Shown here: piece by piece, positions 24,411-32,999 of the stretch
How the letters are laid out: every line of letters begins with the position of its first letter
Position numbering within the stretch: position 1 is the first letter of the stretch
Assembly: GCA_021325215.1 (NCBI GenBank)
Contig: JAJPHO010000191.1
Coordinates: forward strand, 1 to 35,097
Origin: Alphaproteobacteria bacterium
GTDB taxonomy: Bacteria > Pseudomonadota > Alphaproteobacteria > Rhodospirillales > Magnetospirillaceae
Length of the DNA: 35,097 nt
Direction: 5' to 3'
Made by a program: the position numbers and the translations under genes
The notes under the pieces: generated by a model
The model's database searches: none
Told to the model about the DNA's origin: nothing
What the model saw: the letters and a program-made list of their open reading frames with translations, nothing else

Positions 24411-25427
24411 ATGTCTTTCCAGCCGCGCTTGAGCCTTTCGTTGCTGTTCCTCGTCGCTCTGCCGGCCTTGGCGCACCCCCCTCAACCCGCTCCGCCCGAC
24501 CCGGAGGAGCAGGAAGTCGCCCGTCTGATCAATGAGGGCGCCAATCTCGCCCGGACCGGTCATGCGGCCGACGCCCTGACCCAGGACCTCGACCCGGCGG
24601 TGGCGAAAGCCGACGCGAAGATCGCGGCGCAACACCGCACGGTCTATGCGGCAAGAACACCGACGGAAGTGCTTTTCTATATGGCGAAGGCCGCCACCGA
24701 GAAGCAGGAGGCCGTGGCGCTGCCTGCAACCTGGAGCATGGCCTATTTCTTCAAGGGCTATCTGCTGAACGATCTGGGGCGCCCCGCCGAGGCGCGCGCC
24801 TTCATCCGGCGGGCCTTGGACATGTCGCCGATGAACGCCCAGTATCTGGACGAGATGGGCAATCTCGAAATCAAGGACAAGAACTGGGACGCCGCGCTCG
24901 CCCTGTTCATCAAGGGCGAGGAAGCCGCCAATTCCGTTTCACCGGACGTGGTGAAAAATAGCGATCTGGGCCGGTCGCTGCGCGGCGAGGGATTTGTCTA
25001 TGTCGAGCAGCATAAGCTCGATCAGGCGGAAGCCGCCTATCGCCGGGCACTGTCCATCGATCCGAACGATCAGCGCTCCGCTAAGGAACTGAAGTTCGTC
25101 ATATCCCTGAAGGGGCAGCCGGCACCGCCAGTCGCGACCATCCCTCCGGGTGGCGATCCTCGGATCAAAGCCATCTTCCTGTTCGGCCGGGCCAACTTTT
25201 TCCACGCCGCCGTCGCCGCGCGCAACTGCGCGGCGCTCGACCCGGCGAAGGTTTTCGCCATCAATCAGCGGTTCGACGCCGCGCGTGCCCGCCTGGCCGC
25301 CAAATATGGCGACACGGCTCTCCCGTCCAGCCAGATGGACGTCAAAAACGAACCTTGCGATCCGATGACCTTGGAGTCCTATTCGAACCACGTCGCCGAG
25401 GTCGAAGCCGCGCTGGCCGCCAATTAG
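24411..25427 (+). CDS. Exported TPR-repeat protein
   Basis: A 338-residue protein with a signal peptide (MSFQPRLSLSLLFLVALPALA) and a central tetratricopeptide block at about residues 100-225 (AYFFKGYLLNDLGRPAEARA; YLDEMGNLEIKDKNWDAALA; GEGFVYVEQHKLDQAEAAYR). The C-terminal ~100 residues contain two cysteines (ARNCAALD and NEPCDPM) and no named domain. It starts 14 bases after smc with a strong AGGGGGTG ribosome site, and so may be read from the same transcript. The role is unknown; it would be periplasmic. Confidence 0.8.
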   Translation: MSFQPRLSLSLLFLVALPALAHPPQPAPPDPEEQEVARLINEGANLARTGHAADALTQDLDPAVAKADAKIAAQHRTVYAARTPTEVLFYMAKAATEKQEAVALPATWSMAYFFKGYLLNDLGRPAEARAFIRRALDMSPMNAQYLDEMGNLEIKDKNWDAALALFIKGEEAANSVSPDVVKNSDLGRSLRGEGFVYVEQHKLDQAEAAYRRALSIDPNDQRSAKELKFVISLKGQPAPPVATIPPGGDPRIKAIFLFGRANFFHAAVAARNCAALDPAKVFAINQRFDAARARLAAKYGDTALPSSQMDVKNEPCDPMTLESYSNHVAEVEAALAAN

Positions 25428-25428
25428 G

Positions 25429-27492
25429 TCAAGCCTCCCGCACCTCGTCCAAGAACCCGGCCACGTCGGCCTTCAGACGCTCGGCCTGTTCGGTCATCGT
25501 GGCGGCGGCGCGGCTGAGGTCGTCGGCGACGGAGCGGGATTGTTCCACCGCGGCGCGGACATCCTCGATGCTGGCGCTGATTTCGTGAGTCGAGGCGGCG
25601 ACTTCGTTGACATTGCGGGCGATCTCGCCGGTGGCGGCGCCCTGTTCCTCGACCGCCGAGGCGATGCCGGTGGTGATGCCGCCCATGGTGTCGATCACGT
25701 CGGAAATGCCCTGCACGCCGCGCACCGCCGTGTCGGTCATGCCCTGGATTTCCGCGATCTGGCGGGAAATTTCCTCGGTCGCTTTGGCGGTCTGGCTGGC
25801 CAGGGTCTTGACCTCGCCCGCCACCACCGCGAAGCCCTTGCCCGCCTCGCCGGCCCGCGCCGCTTCGATGGTGGCGTTGAGGGCGAGAAGGTTGGTCTGG
25901 CTGGCGATGTCGGAGATCAGGGTGACGATCTCGCCGATGCGGGCGCCGGCCCGGGCCAGTTCGCCGATCGCCTGGCCGGTTTCGCGCGCCTTGGCGACCG
26001 CCTGATCGGAGATCTCCGTCGATTGCGCCATCTGGCGGCTGATCTCGGAGATCGAGCTGGACAGCTGCTCGGCCGCGGCGGCCACCGTGTTGATGCCGGA
26101 GGACGCATCGCGCGCCGCATTGGCGACCGTCGCCGCCTGCACGCTGGAGCGGGCCGCCATGTCGGTCATCGCCGCCGAGGTCGAGACCAGATGGCCCGCA
26201 GCCGCCTCCATGCCGTCCAGCCCGGCCGCGGCCTGGCCGTCGAAACGGCGGCAGGAGCGGTCGAGGGCGGCGGCGCGATCCAGTTCGGCCTGGCGCGCGG
26301 CGGCGGCTTCACGCTCGGTCTCGCGGGCGGTGCGGGCCTTGTCGCGCAGCACGGTCAGCGCCGCGGCCATCGCGCCGATCTCGTCGCGCACGCGGGGTGC
26401 CGCGATCGACACGTCGAGATCGCCGTCGGCGAGACGGGTGACCGTACCGGTCAGCTCTTCGAGCGGACGGGTGACGCGGCGGCGCAGCACCAGCGCGACC
26501 AGAATTGTGATGCCGCCGACCACCACCAGCACCAGCAGGCACACACCCAGATGCCAGCGCGCCTGGGCCAACGCATCGTTATTCAGGCGGCGGGCGGCTT
26601 CGATAGCGCGGTCGCGCATGACCAGCGCATTGTTCAGCATCGGCGTCGTCCAGGCCCGCCAGGTCGCATTGTCGATCGGCGACGGCATGCCGCTGCGGGC
26701 GGCTTCGAGCACCGCCTGATAGCGCGGCTCGCCTTCGGCCATGAAACTGCGTTCGACCGAGGCCAGCGCCTCGGACAGATCGGGCGGGCTGCCGAGATTG
26801 GCCACGGCCTGGGTCTGCATCCGCCACAGGGTGGCGACCTGGCCGGTCATCTCGGTGGCCGAGGCCAGGCGTTTGGGGTCGAGCTGCTGGCCGAACACGA
26901 ACAGGCTGAGAGTGGCCGACCGCACCCCGGCGACCGCGCGCAGCTCCTGTGCCAGTCCGGCGATCTCGAGCGGAACGGTCAGGGTGCCGTCGGCGACCGC
27001 GGTCTGGCGGAAGGCATGGTCGCCCGCCAGTTTCACCTGGGTTCCGGCGGAATTGATCGCGTCCTGCATGCGGGCCGCGCCGTCGGCGGAACGGTTCGCT
27101 TTGGTCAGCTGAAGAGCGCTGGCGGCGGCAGTGCGCATGTCGGACAGTTGCGCATCCGCTTTGGCGAGCGGCGCGCTATCGAGACCGGCGGCAGCCATCG
27201 AAGCCTTGGCGGCGGCCATGGCCGACGCGGTCGCCTGCTTCGCCTTGTCCACCGGCGAGCCCGCACTGAGATCGGCGGGCGCATCGAGGCTGAAGGCCGA
27301 GTTCCAGGCGCTCCGCTCGGAAGCCAGCAGGGCACCCAGGTTCAACGTGTCGTCATAGGCGGCCAGCCCGTGACCCGCTTCGATCTCCGCCGTCAATTGG
27401 CGGGCAGCGAACAGCGCTGTGACGCCGGCCAGCAGAATGGCGAGCAGCGCCAAGGCGCCGAGACCGGACAATATGGTTTTGCTGATGCTCAT
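25429..27492 (-). CDS. Methyl-accepting chemotaxis protein
   Basis: A 687-residue chemoreceptor. A first membrane helix lies at about residues 8-29 ([19 protein letters not shown]), a periplasmic all-helical sensor of about 280 residues follows, and a second membrane helix near 312-333 ([20 protein letters not shown]). Then come a HAMP domain ([20 protein letters not shown]) and the cytoplasmic signalling domain. Its hairpin tip, about residues 519-562, holds the conserved [20 protein letters not shown] and [17 protein letters not shown]. No CheR/CheB-tethering pentapeptide is visible at the C-terminus. The sensor resembles nitrate/nitrite-sensor-like helical bundles, but the ligand is unknown. 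ATG 27492 is used, with GGAAGTG upstream, rather than the longer frame to 27555. It converges tail-to-tail with the TPR gene and follows the ROK gene on the same strand. Confidence 0.93.
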   Translation of the reverse strand: MSISKTILSGLGALALLAILLAGVTALFAARQLTAEIEAGHGLAAYDDTLNLGALLASERSAWNSAFSLDAPADLSAGSPVDKAKQATASAMAAAKASMAAAGLDSAPLAKADAQLSDMRTAAASALQLTKANRSADGAARMQDAINSAGTQVKLAGDHAFRQTAVADGTLTVPLEIAGLAQELRAVAGVRSATLSLFVFGQQLDPKRLASATEMTGQVATLWRMQTQAVANLGSPPDLSEALASVERSFMAEGEPRYQAVLEAARSGMPSPIDNATWRAWTTPMLNNALVMRDRAIEAARRLNNDALAQARWHLGVCLLVLVVVGGITILVALVLRRRVTRPLEELTGTVTRLADGDLDVSIAAPRVRDEIGAMAAALTVLRDKARTARETEREAAAARQAELDRAAALDRSCRRFDGQAAAGLDGMEAAAGHLVSTSAAMTDMAARSSVQAATVANAARDASSGINTVAAAAEQLSSSISEISRQMAQSTEISDQAVAKARETGQAIGELARAGARIGEIVTLISDIASQTNLLALNATIEAARAGEAGKGFAVVAGEVKTLASQTAKATEEISRQIAEIQGMTDTAVRGVQGISDVIDTMGGITTGIASAVEEQGAATGEIARNVNEVAASTHEISASIEDVRAAVEQSRSVADDLSRAAATMTEQAERLKADVAGFLDEVREA

Positions 27493-27576
27493 ATGAACGC
27501 ACTTCCATAGAACTGGCCGAGCGGACAACAGAGTACGCGCCGGCCTCCGGCGCAAAGGAAACTTCCCTTACAATCG

Positions 27577-28800
27577 TCACACCGCGACGGCGATCGCCGT
27601 GCTTCTGCTCCACGGATTGCGATAGAGCCCCTGCAGCACGAGCGCCGCGGCGCCGCGCGCGAGCACTTCGTCGGACCAGTCGTGGAAGACGATCTCGCAC
27701 TTGCCGCGCAGCGCCTTGACCGAATAGGCCTCGACCGTCTGGCGGACGGCGGGAGCGATCAGGTCGGCGGTGCGCACGCCGCCGCCGGTGATGATCACTT
27801 TGCCGGGATCGATCACGTTGATCAGGTTGGCGATGCCCAGGCCCAGCGTTTCGCCGGCATCGCGGAAAATCTTCAGCAGGCGGGCATCGCCGGCGCGGGC
27901 GCGCTTGGCGACTTCGTGGGCGGTGCGCTCGATCGACACTTCGTCGGTGGTCGGCGGCAGGTCGATCACCTTGCGCGCCTCGCGCACGATGGCGTAATAG
28001 CCGGCATAGGCCTCCAGGCAGCCATGCTGGCCGCAGCGGCACAGCGGCCCGTTCAGATCCATCTTCATATGACCGAACTCGGCGGCCATGCCGTGCTGGC
28101 CCGAGAACAGGTCGCCATGGATGAACAACCCCATGCCGATGCCGCCCTCGATGGTGACCAGGATGAAATTGTCGGTGTCCTGGCCGTGACCGAACCATCG
28201 TTCGGCAAGAGCGGCCATGTTGGCGTCGTTCTCGATCACCACCGGGGTGCCCATCTGCTTTTGCAGCATTTCGGCGAAACCGATCGGCTCGGCGCCCAGC
28301 GCCGGGCTCCAATGCGAGATGCCGTGCGCCGCGTCGATGAAGCCGGGGATGCCGACGCCGACCCCGGCGATCTGCGACAGATTGAGGTTGGCCTGGTCGA
28401 CCGCCGCTTTGATGCCGTCTTCCAGCATATAGGCCACCGTCTCGGCCGGATGGCGGGTGGTGCGGATCGGGATATTGACCGAGGCCAACGGATCGGCGCG
28501 CAGATTGGTGACGACGATCGACAGCTGGTGCACGGCGACCAGGGCGCCGATCACGAAGGCGGCGTCGGGATTGATCTGCAGCTTCTCGACCGGACGGCCA
28601 CGGCCGCGCGCGCTTCCCTCGGGGGCATTGCCGACCACGCCCTCTTCCGACAGAGCGGTGATGATGTCGGTGACGGTGGTGCGGCCCAGTCCGGTCTGCT
28701 TGCAGATGTCGGCCCGGGACAGAGGTGCAAAACGCCGTATCGCGTCCAAAACGCGATAGCGGTTGATCGCCCGCAGCAATTCGGTGTCGACGGGTTGCAT
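27577..28800 (-). CDS. ROK-family sugar-responsive transcriptional regulator
   Basis: A 407-residue protein of the NagC/Mlc/XylR type. The N-terminal winged helix-turn-helix is at residues about 10-65 (NRYRVLDAIRRFAPLSRADI, GLGRTTVTDIITALSEEGVV). It is followed by the ROK sugar-kinase fold with the zinc motif C254-R-C256-G-x3-C261 preceded by GHMKMDLNGPL. The site IENDANMAALAE carries the usual catalytic-type Asp, so sugar binding seems intact. ROK regulators usually repress uptake genes until a sugar or phosphosugar binds. It is divergent from the TonB receptor / MFS / GH13 / glk run across 324 bases, so it is probably their local regulator. The AGGGGAAA ribosome site supports ATG 28800. Confidence 0.9.
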   Translation of the reverse strand: MQPVDTELLRAINRYRVLDAIRRFAPLSRADICKQTGLGRTTVTDIITALSEEGVVGNAPEGSARGRGRPVEKLQINPDAAFVIGALVAVHQLSIVVTNLRADPLASVNIPIRTTRHPAETVAYMLEDGIKAAVDQANLNLSQIAGVGVGIPGFIDAAHGISHWSPALGAEPIGFAEMLQKQMGTPVVIENDANMAALAERWFGHGQDTDNFILVTIEGGIGMGLFIHGDLFSGQHGMAAEFGHMKMDLNGPLCRCGQHGCLEAYAGYYAIVREARKVIDLPPTTDEVSIERTAHEVAKRARAGDARLLKIFRDAGETLGLGIANLINVIDPGKVIITGGGVRTADLIAPAVRQTVEAYSVKALRGKCEIVFHDWSDEVLARGAAALVLQGLYRNPWSRSTAIAVAV

Positions 28801-29124
28801 TCGTTTCCCCTGAGCCGGCCTCAGCTTATTCTATATTGGCTGACCGGTACGCAAAAATATTGCCGCCTTCGCAGGGCAAGCGCCAGTTTTTTCGCAGGGC
28901 TATGTGGTTTTTATAGCACAACCCCCCGGAAATAGTGTGTCCACCCTGCATGCTGTATCTTGACATCCGAGCTCATTCGCGGATTTATAACCGGGTCGTA
29001 ACCATAAATCGGCGATAAAATCGCACAAAAAACTGGGGGAGGAGACGACGACGTCCGGCCGCAAGAGCGCATAAGCGCCTCGGCATCCCCCGCGCAGCGT
29101 GTTTTCGCCGGGAGGAATACAGAA
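28801..29124. promoter_or_regulatory. Divergent control region between ROK regulator and TonB receptor
   Basis: No gene lies in these 324 bases. On the plus strand, TTGACA (28960-28965) is followed 18-20 bases on by TTTATAAC (28984-28991), a good promoter for the receptor. The receptor leader would be about 125 bases long and ends in GGGAGGA before the ATG. A 10-bp direct repeat TTCGCAGGGC occurs at 28868-28877 and 28891-28900 (23 bases apart), a candidate regulator site. Toward the ROK gene, a TAGAAT-type -10 lies near 28833 on the minus strand. Confidence 0.6.
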
Positions 29125-31605
29125 ATGCTGTACCGCAACAAGTTGCTCCTCGCCGCTTCCGCCGGCGTGATGTTCGCCATGACGGCCGACATCGCCAAAG
29201 CCGCGGAACCGAACGAACTCGACGAGATCGTCGTCACCGGCGTCGCCAGCGCCAAGGGCCAGCGCAAGCAGGACGCCCCGTTCGCCATCACCACCGCCAC
29301 CGAAGAAGCCATGAGGGATGCGGCGCCGTCGAGCACCGCCGACCTGTCCAAGCTGGTTCCCGGCCTGTTCGCCGAAGTGACCGGCGGCCAGTCCGGTCCG
29401 AACATCGAAGTGCGCGGCTTCCCCACCGCCGGTGACGCGCCCTATGTGACCTTCCAGCTCGACGGTCTGCCGATCTATCCGGTCGCCAGCCTGTCGTTCC
29501 TCGACACTTCGACCCAGATCCGCACCGACGACAGCGTCAACCGCCTCGAAGGCACCATCGGCGGCCCCGCCGTGCTGTGGGGCGCCGCCCAGCCCGGCGC
29601 CACCATGAACCTGACCCAGAAGAACGGCCTGGATAACCCCGAAGGCGTGCTGCGCGTCACCACCGGCACCGGCGCCGAAGCGCGCGTCGACGGCTATTAC
29701 GGCGGCAAGGTGGCCGATGGCTGGTATTTCAGCGTCGGCGGCTTCTACACCACCGAACAGGGTGTGCGTAACACGCAATATCCGAGCGACGAGGGCTATC
29801 AGTTCGAAGGCACCGTCACCCACACCATCGACGACGGCAAGCTGCAGCTCTACGGCCGCGTGACCAACACCAACACCCAGTTTTTCACGCCGATTCCGCT
29901 GCTGTCGACCGGCACGGGCACCAACACCAAGATCTCGGCCTATCCGGGCTTCAACCCGCTGACCGCGACCTTCTTCGGCAACGCCAACCGCAACGTCACC
30001 ATCGACACCGCCCCCGGCCAGAGCCTGACCATGGACACGTCGCGCGGCCGCGGCGTCGATACCCATCTGGTCGGCTTCGATTTCGACAAGTCCTGGAAGG
30101 GCTTCGACTTCACCAACAAGCTGTCCTATTACGAAGGCACCACCTACTCGGTCACCCAGTTCACCGGCAACCTGCCGGAGACCCTGGGCCAGTTCATCAC
30201 CGACTCGATCAATGGCGGCGGCGTCAACAGCCTGCCGGGCGCCAACAAGACGGTGCCGATCACGGCCACCGGCGCCCTGGCGACCTCGGGCACCGCGACC
30301 TTCGCCGGTTCGGGCCAGGCCATCACCAACCTGAACCAGCAAGTGATCGGCGTCGGCGACTGGTACGTCACCAAGGACATCACCGCCTTCCAGGACGAAG
30401 GCCGCGCCTCGCGCGATCTGTTCGAGGGCAACCGCCTGACCGCGGGCTTCTACTTCGCCCACTATACCTCGCACGACACCTGGTATCTGGGTAACCAGCA
30501 GCTGCTGACGCTGCAGAACAACGCCCAGCCGATCGCCGTCACCCTGAACAACGGCGTCAAGGTGACCAGCGCCGGCGGCACCTTCAGCCCGGTCTCCTAC
30601 GCGGTGAACAATGATTATACCGGCGAGAACGAAGCCGGCATCATCGCCGACGACTGGCAGATCACCGACAAGCTGAAGGTCAATGCGGGCTTCCGCCTGG
30701 AGCATGAATCCATCAATGCCACGATGGAAAACCGCACCACCGGCAATGCCAGCACCAACCCGCTCGCGCTCTATGACTACAACGCCAGCGAGCTGACCGG
30801 CACCTATCAGGGCTATGACCATGGCTGGTGGGCGCACGCCTTCAGCGTCGGCGCCGATTACGAGGTCATGAAGAACCTCAACGCCTTCGTGTCGTACAAT
30901 CAGGGCTATGTGATGCCCACCTTCGACGACGTGCGGAACAATAATGGCTCGCCCTACGAGGCGATCACCCACGTCAAGCAGGTCCAGGGCGGCTTCAAGA
31001 CCTCGTCCGACATGTACAGCCTGTACCTGACCGGCTTCTACACCACCTTCTCCGGCCAGCCGGCCAGCCAGATCCTGACCGACGGCACGATCATCAACTA
31101 TACCCTGGCCTCCGACTCGAAGGGCGTCGAGTTCGAGACCGCCCTGCATCCGTTCCGCGGCCAGGGCCAGTACATCCAGGGCCTGGAGCTGTCCTTCACC
31201 GGCGACTACCAGAAGGGCACCTACACCGCCGGCGGCCCGGGCATCACCGGCAGCGAAGTGGCCCGTCAGCCGGACTTCCAGTTCCGCCTGACCCCCAGCT
31301 ACTCGCTCGACACGCCCTACGGCGCGGTCAGGCTGTGGGCCACCACCACCTATGTCGACTCCCGCTGGGGCGACCAGTTCGACACCCAGTTCCTGCCGGC
31401 CTACGTGACCGAGGACATCGGCGCTTCGCTGCAGATGGACAACGGGCTGGAGGTCCGCTTCACCGGCACCAACATCACCAACACCCTGGCGATCACCGAA
31501 GGCAATTCGCGTGTGGTGGGCGCCGGAACCGGTGCCGGCGGCGTGTTCCTGGGACGTCCGCTGTTCGGGGCTTCCTACGAAGGCAGTGTCGCGATCCACT
31601 TCTGA
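29125..31605 (+). CDS. TonB-dependent outer-membrane receptor (sugar uptake)
   Basis: An 826-residue receptor. The signal peptide is MLYRNKLLLAASAGVMFAMT, then ADIAKA. The TonB box is LDEIVVTG (about residues 32-39), the plug domain follows (SSTADLSKLVPGLFAEVTGG, PNIEVRGFPTAGDAPYVTFQ), then a 22-strand barrel ending GASYEGSVAIHF with terminal Phe. Receptors of this type import siderophores, cobalamin or, in sphingomonads and caulobacters, oligosaccharides. Location upstream of an MFS transporter, an alpha-glucosidase and glucokinase argues for an alpha-glucoside such as a malto-oligosaccharide. GGGAGGA is a strong ribosome site. Confidence 0.92.
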   Translation: MLYRNKLLLAASAGVMFAMTADIAKAAEPNELDEIVVTGVASAKGQRKQDAPFAITTATEEAMRDAAPSSTADLSKLVPGLFAEVTGGQSGPNIEVRGFPTAGDAPYVTFQLDGLPIYPVASLSFLDTSTQIRTDDSVNRLEGTIGGPAVLWGAAQPGATMNLTQKNGLDNPEGVLRVTTGTGAEARVDGYYGGKVADGWYFSVGGFYTTEQGVRNTQYPSDEGYQFEGTVTHTIDDGKLQLYGRVTNTNTQFFTPIPLLSTGTGTNTKISAYPGFNPLTATFFGNANRNVTIDTAPGQSLTMDTSRGRGVDTHLVGFDFDKSWKGFDFTNKLSYYEGTTYSVTQFTGNLPETLGQFITDSINGGGVNSLPGANKTVPITATGALATSGTATFAGSGQAITNLNQQVIGVGDWYVTKDITAFQDEGRASRDLFEGNRLTAGFYFAHYTSHDTWYLGNQQLLTLQNNAQPIAVTLNNGVKVTSAGGTFSPVSYAVNNDYTGENEAGIIADDWQITDKLKVNAGFRLEHESINATMENRTTGNASTNPLALYDYNASELTGTYQGYDHGWWAHAFSVGADYEVMKNLNAFVSYNQGYVMPTFDDVRNNNGSPYEAITHVKQVQGGFKTSSDMYSLYLTGFYTTFSGQPASQILTDGTIINYTLASDSKGVEFETALHPFRGQGQYIQGLELSFTGDYQKGTYTAGGPGITGSEVARQPDFQFRLTPSYSLDTPYGAVRLWATTTYVDSRWGDQFDTQFLPAYVTEDIGASLQMDNGLEVRFTGTNITNTLAITEGNSRVVGAGTGAGGVFLGRPLFGASYEGSVAIHF

Positions 31606-31637
31606 CCGGATCTCGGCCGAAAAAGCACTATCATGGG

Positions 31638-31667
31638 GGCCCTTCTTCCAGGCATGGAGGAAGGGCC
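31638..31667 (+). promoter_or_regulatory. Hairpin covering the ribosome site of the MFS gene
   Basis: GGCCCTTCTTCC (31638-31649) pairs with GGAGGAAGGGCC (31656-31667) over 12 bp with one wobble and a 6-base loop. The right arm is the GGAGGAAGGG ribosome site of ATG 31671. It could attenuate expression between receptor and transporter, act as a partial terminator, or protect the receptor message. Confidence 0.6.
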
Positions 31668-31670
31668 TTC

Positions 31671-32999
31671 ATGTTTAATCAACAACGAACAAAGCCAGGG
31701 AACGGACCGATCGTGAACAGAACCTCCCCGTCGCAGCCTCTCGGCGACCTGCCGATCAAGCTGGCCCTGCTGCTGGTCTATATGGTCTTCGCCATCCTGC
31801 TGAACAGCGTCGGCACGGTGATCCAGCAATCGATCAATTCCCTCGGCGCCACCGCGCGCTCGGCGGCCTATCTCGACAGTTTCAAGGATCTGCCGGTCGC
31901 CGTCGTTTCCTTCCTGGCCGCCGCCATGCTGCCGCGCTTCGGCTATCGGCGCGGCATGATGATGGCGCTGGCCGCCGTCGGCGCCATGTGTATCGCCGCC
32001 CCCCTGATTCCCAGCTTCTGGACCATGAAGCTGCTGTTCGCCATGGTCGGCGCCTCCTTCGCCATCGGCAAGGTGGCGGTCTATTCGACCATCGGCCTGT
32101 TGACCACGGACCAGCGCAGCCATGGCAGCCTGACCACCCTGATCGAGGCGATGTTCCAGATCGGCGTGTTCGCCGGCGCCTGGCTGTTCTCGGCCTTCAT
32201 CGATAATAACGATCCGCAGTCGCTGGCCTGGTTCCATGTCTATTGGATCATCGCCGCCATCATCGGCGTGATCATCCTGCTGCTGGCCGTCTCGGACCTC
32301 GACGAGAGCGCCGCGCAGTCCGAGCGCGAAAGCCCGGCCCAGGATTTTATCGCCATGCTGAAGCTGGTGCCGAAACAGCTGGTGCTGGTCTTCATCGCCT
32401 CGGCCTTCCTCTATGTGCTGATCGAACAGGGAATCAGCACCTGGCTGCCGACCTTCAACAACAAGGTGATGCATCTGCCGGCGGCGATGAGCGTGCAGGC
32501 GGCCTCGATCTTCTTCGGCAGCCTGGCGGTCGGGCGCCTGCTGGCCTCGGCCATGCTGCGCCGCCTGGGCTGGTACGTGCTGTTGAATGTCAGCCTGGTG
32601 GCGATGGCCGGCCTGGTGGCACTGTCGCTGCCGCTGGCCGAAGGCCTGACCATCGGCGCCGACACCACCTGGTTCAACGCGCCCCTGGCCGCCTTCCTGT
32701 TCCCCTTGATCGGCCTGTTCATGGGCCCAATCTACCCGGTCATGTGTTCGACCCTGCTGTCCGCTTTGCCGAAATCCGACCATGCGCCGATGATGGGGCT
32801 GATCGTGGTGTTTTCGGCGCTGGGCGGCACCACCGGCTCGTTCGTCACCGGGCGCGTCTTCGCCGCCTTCGATGGTGCCCTGGCCTTTTATCTGCTACTG
32901 GTGCCGATGGGCATCCTGACCCTGTCCCTCTTCCTGTTCCGCCGCACTGTCGCCGTGACGGAACCCTCCCCCTCCCTGGAGCCGAATCTTGTCCATTAA
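31671..32999 (+). CDS. MFS sugar transporter
   Basis: A 442-residue inner-membrane carrier with about 12 hydrophobic segments, beginning at ALLLVYMVFAILLNSVGTVI after a hydrophilic N-terminus. The cytoplasmic loop between helices 2 and 3 (PRFGYRRGMMMALA) is the MFS signature region, and the second half mirrors it. It resembles FucP-like sugar:H+ symporters, including acidic-loop breaks and GPIYPVMCSTLLSALP in the C-terminal half. The neighbours indicate a glucoside or maltose-type substrate. ATG 31671 has a strong but hairpin-bound ribosome site. GTG 31713, preceded by GGGAACGG, is a credible alternative start that would escape the hairpin. It overlaps the GH13 gene by 11 bases. Confidence 0.88.
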   Translation: MFNQQRTKPGNGPIVNRTSPSQPLGDLPIKLALLLVYMVFAILLNSVGTVIQQSINSLGATARSAAYLDSFKDLPVAVVSFLAAAMLPRFGYRRGMMMALAAVGAMCIAAPLIPSFWTMKLLFAMVGASFAIGKVAVYSTIGLLTTDQRSHGSLTTLIEAMFQIGVFAGAWLFSAFIDNNDPQSLAWFHVYWIIAAIIGVIILLLAVSDLDESAAQSERESPAQDFIAMLKLVPKQLVLVFIASAFLYVLIEQGISTWLPTFNNKVMHLPAAMSVQAASIFFGSLAVGRLLASAMLRRLGWYVLLNVSLVAMAGLVALSLPLAEGLTIGADTTWFNAPLAAFLFPLIGLFMGPIYPVMCSTLLSALPKSDHAPMMGLIVVFSALGGTTGSFVTGRVFAAFDGALAFYLLLVPMGILTLSLFLFRRTVAVTEPSPSLEPNLVH

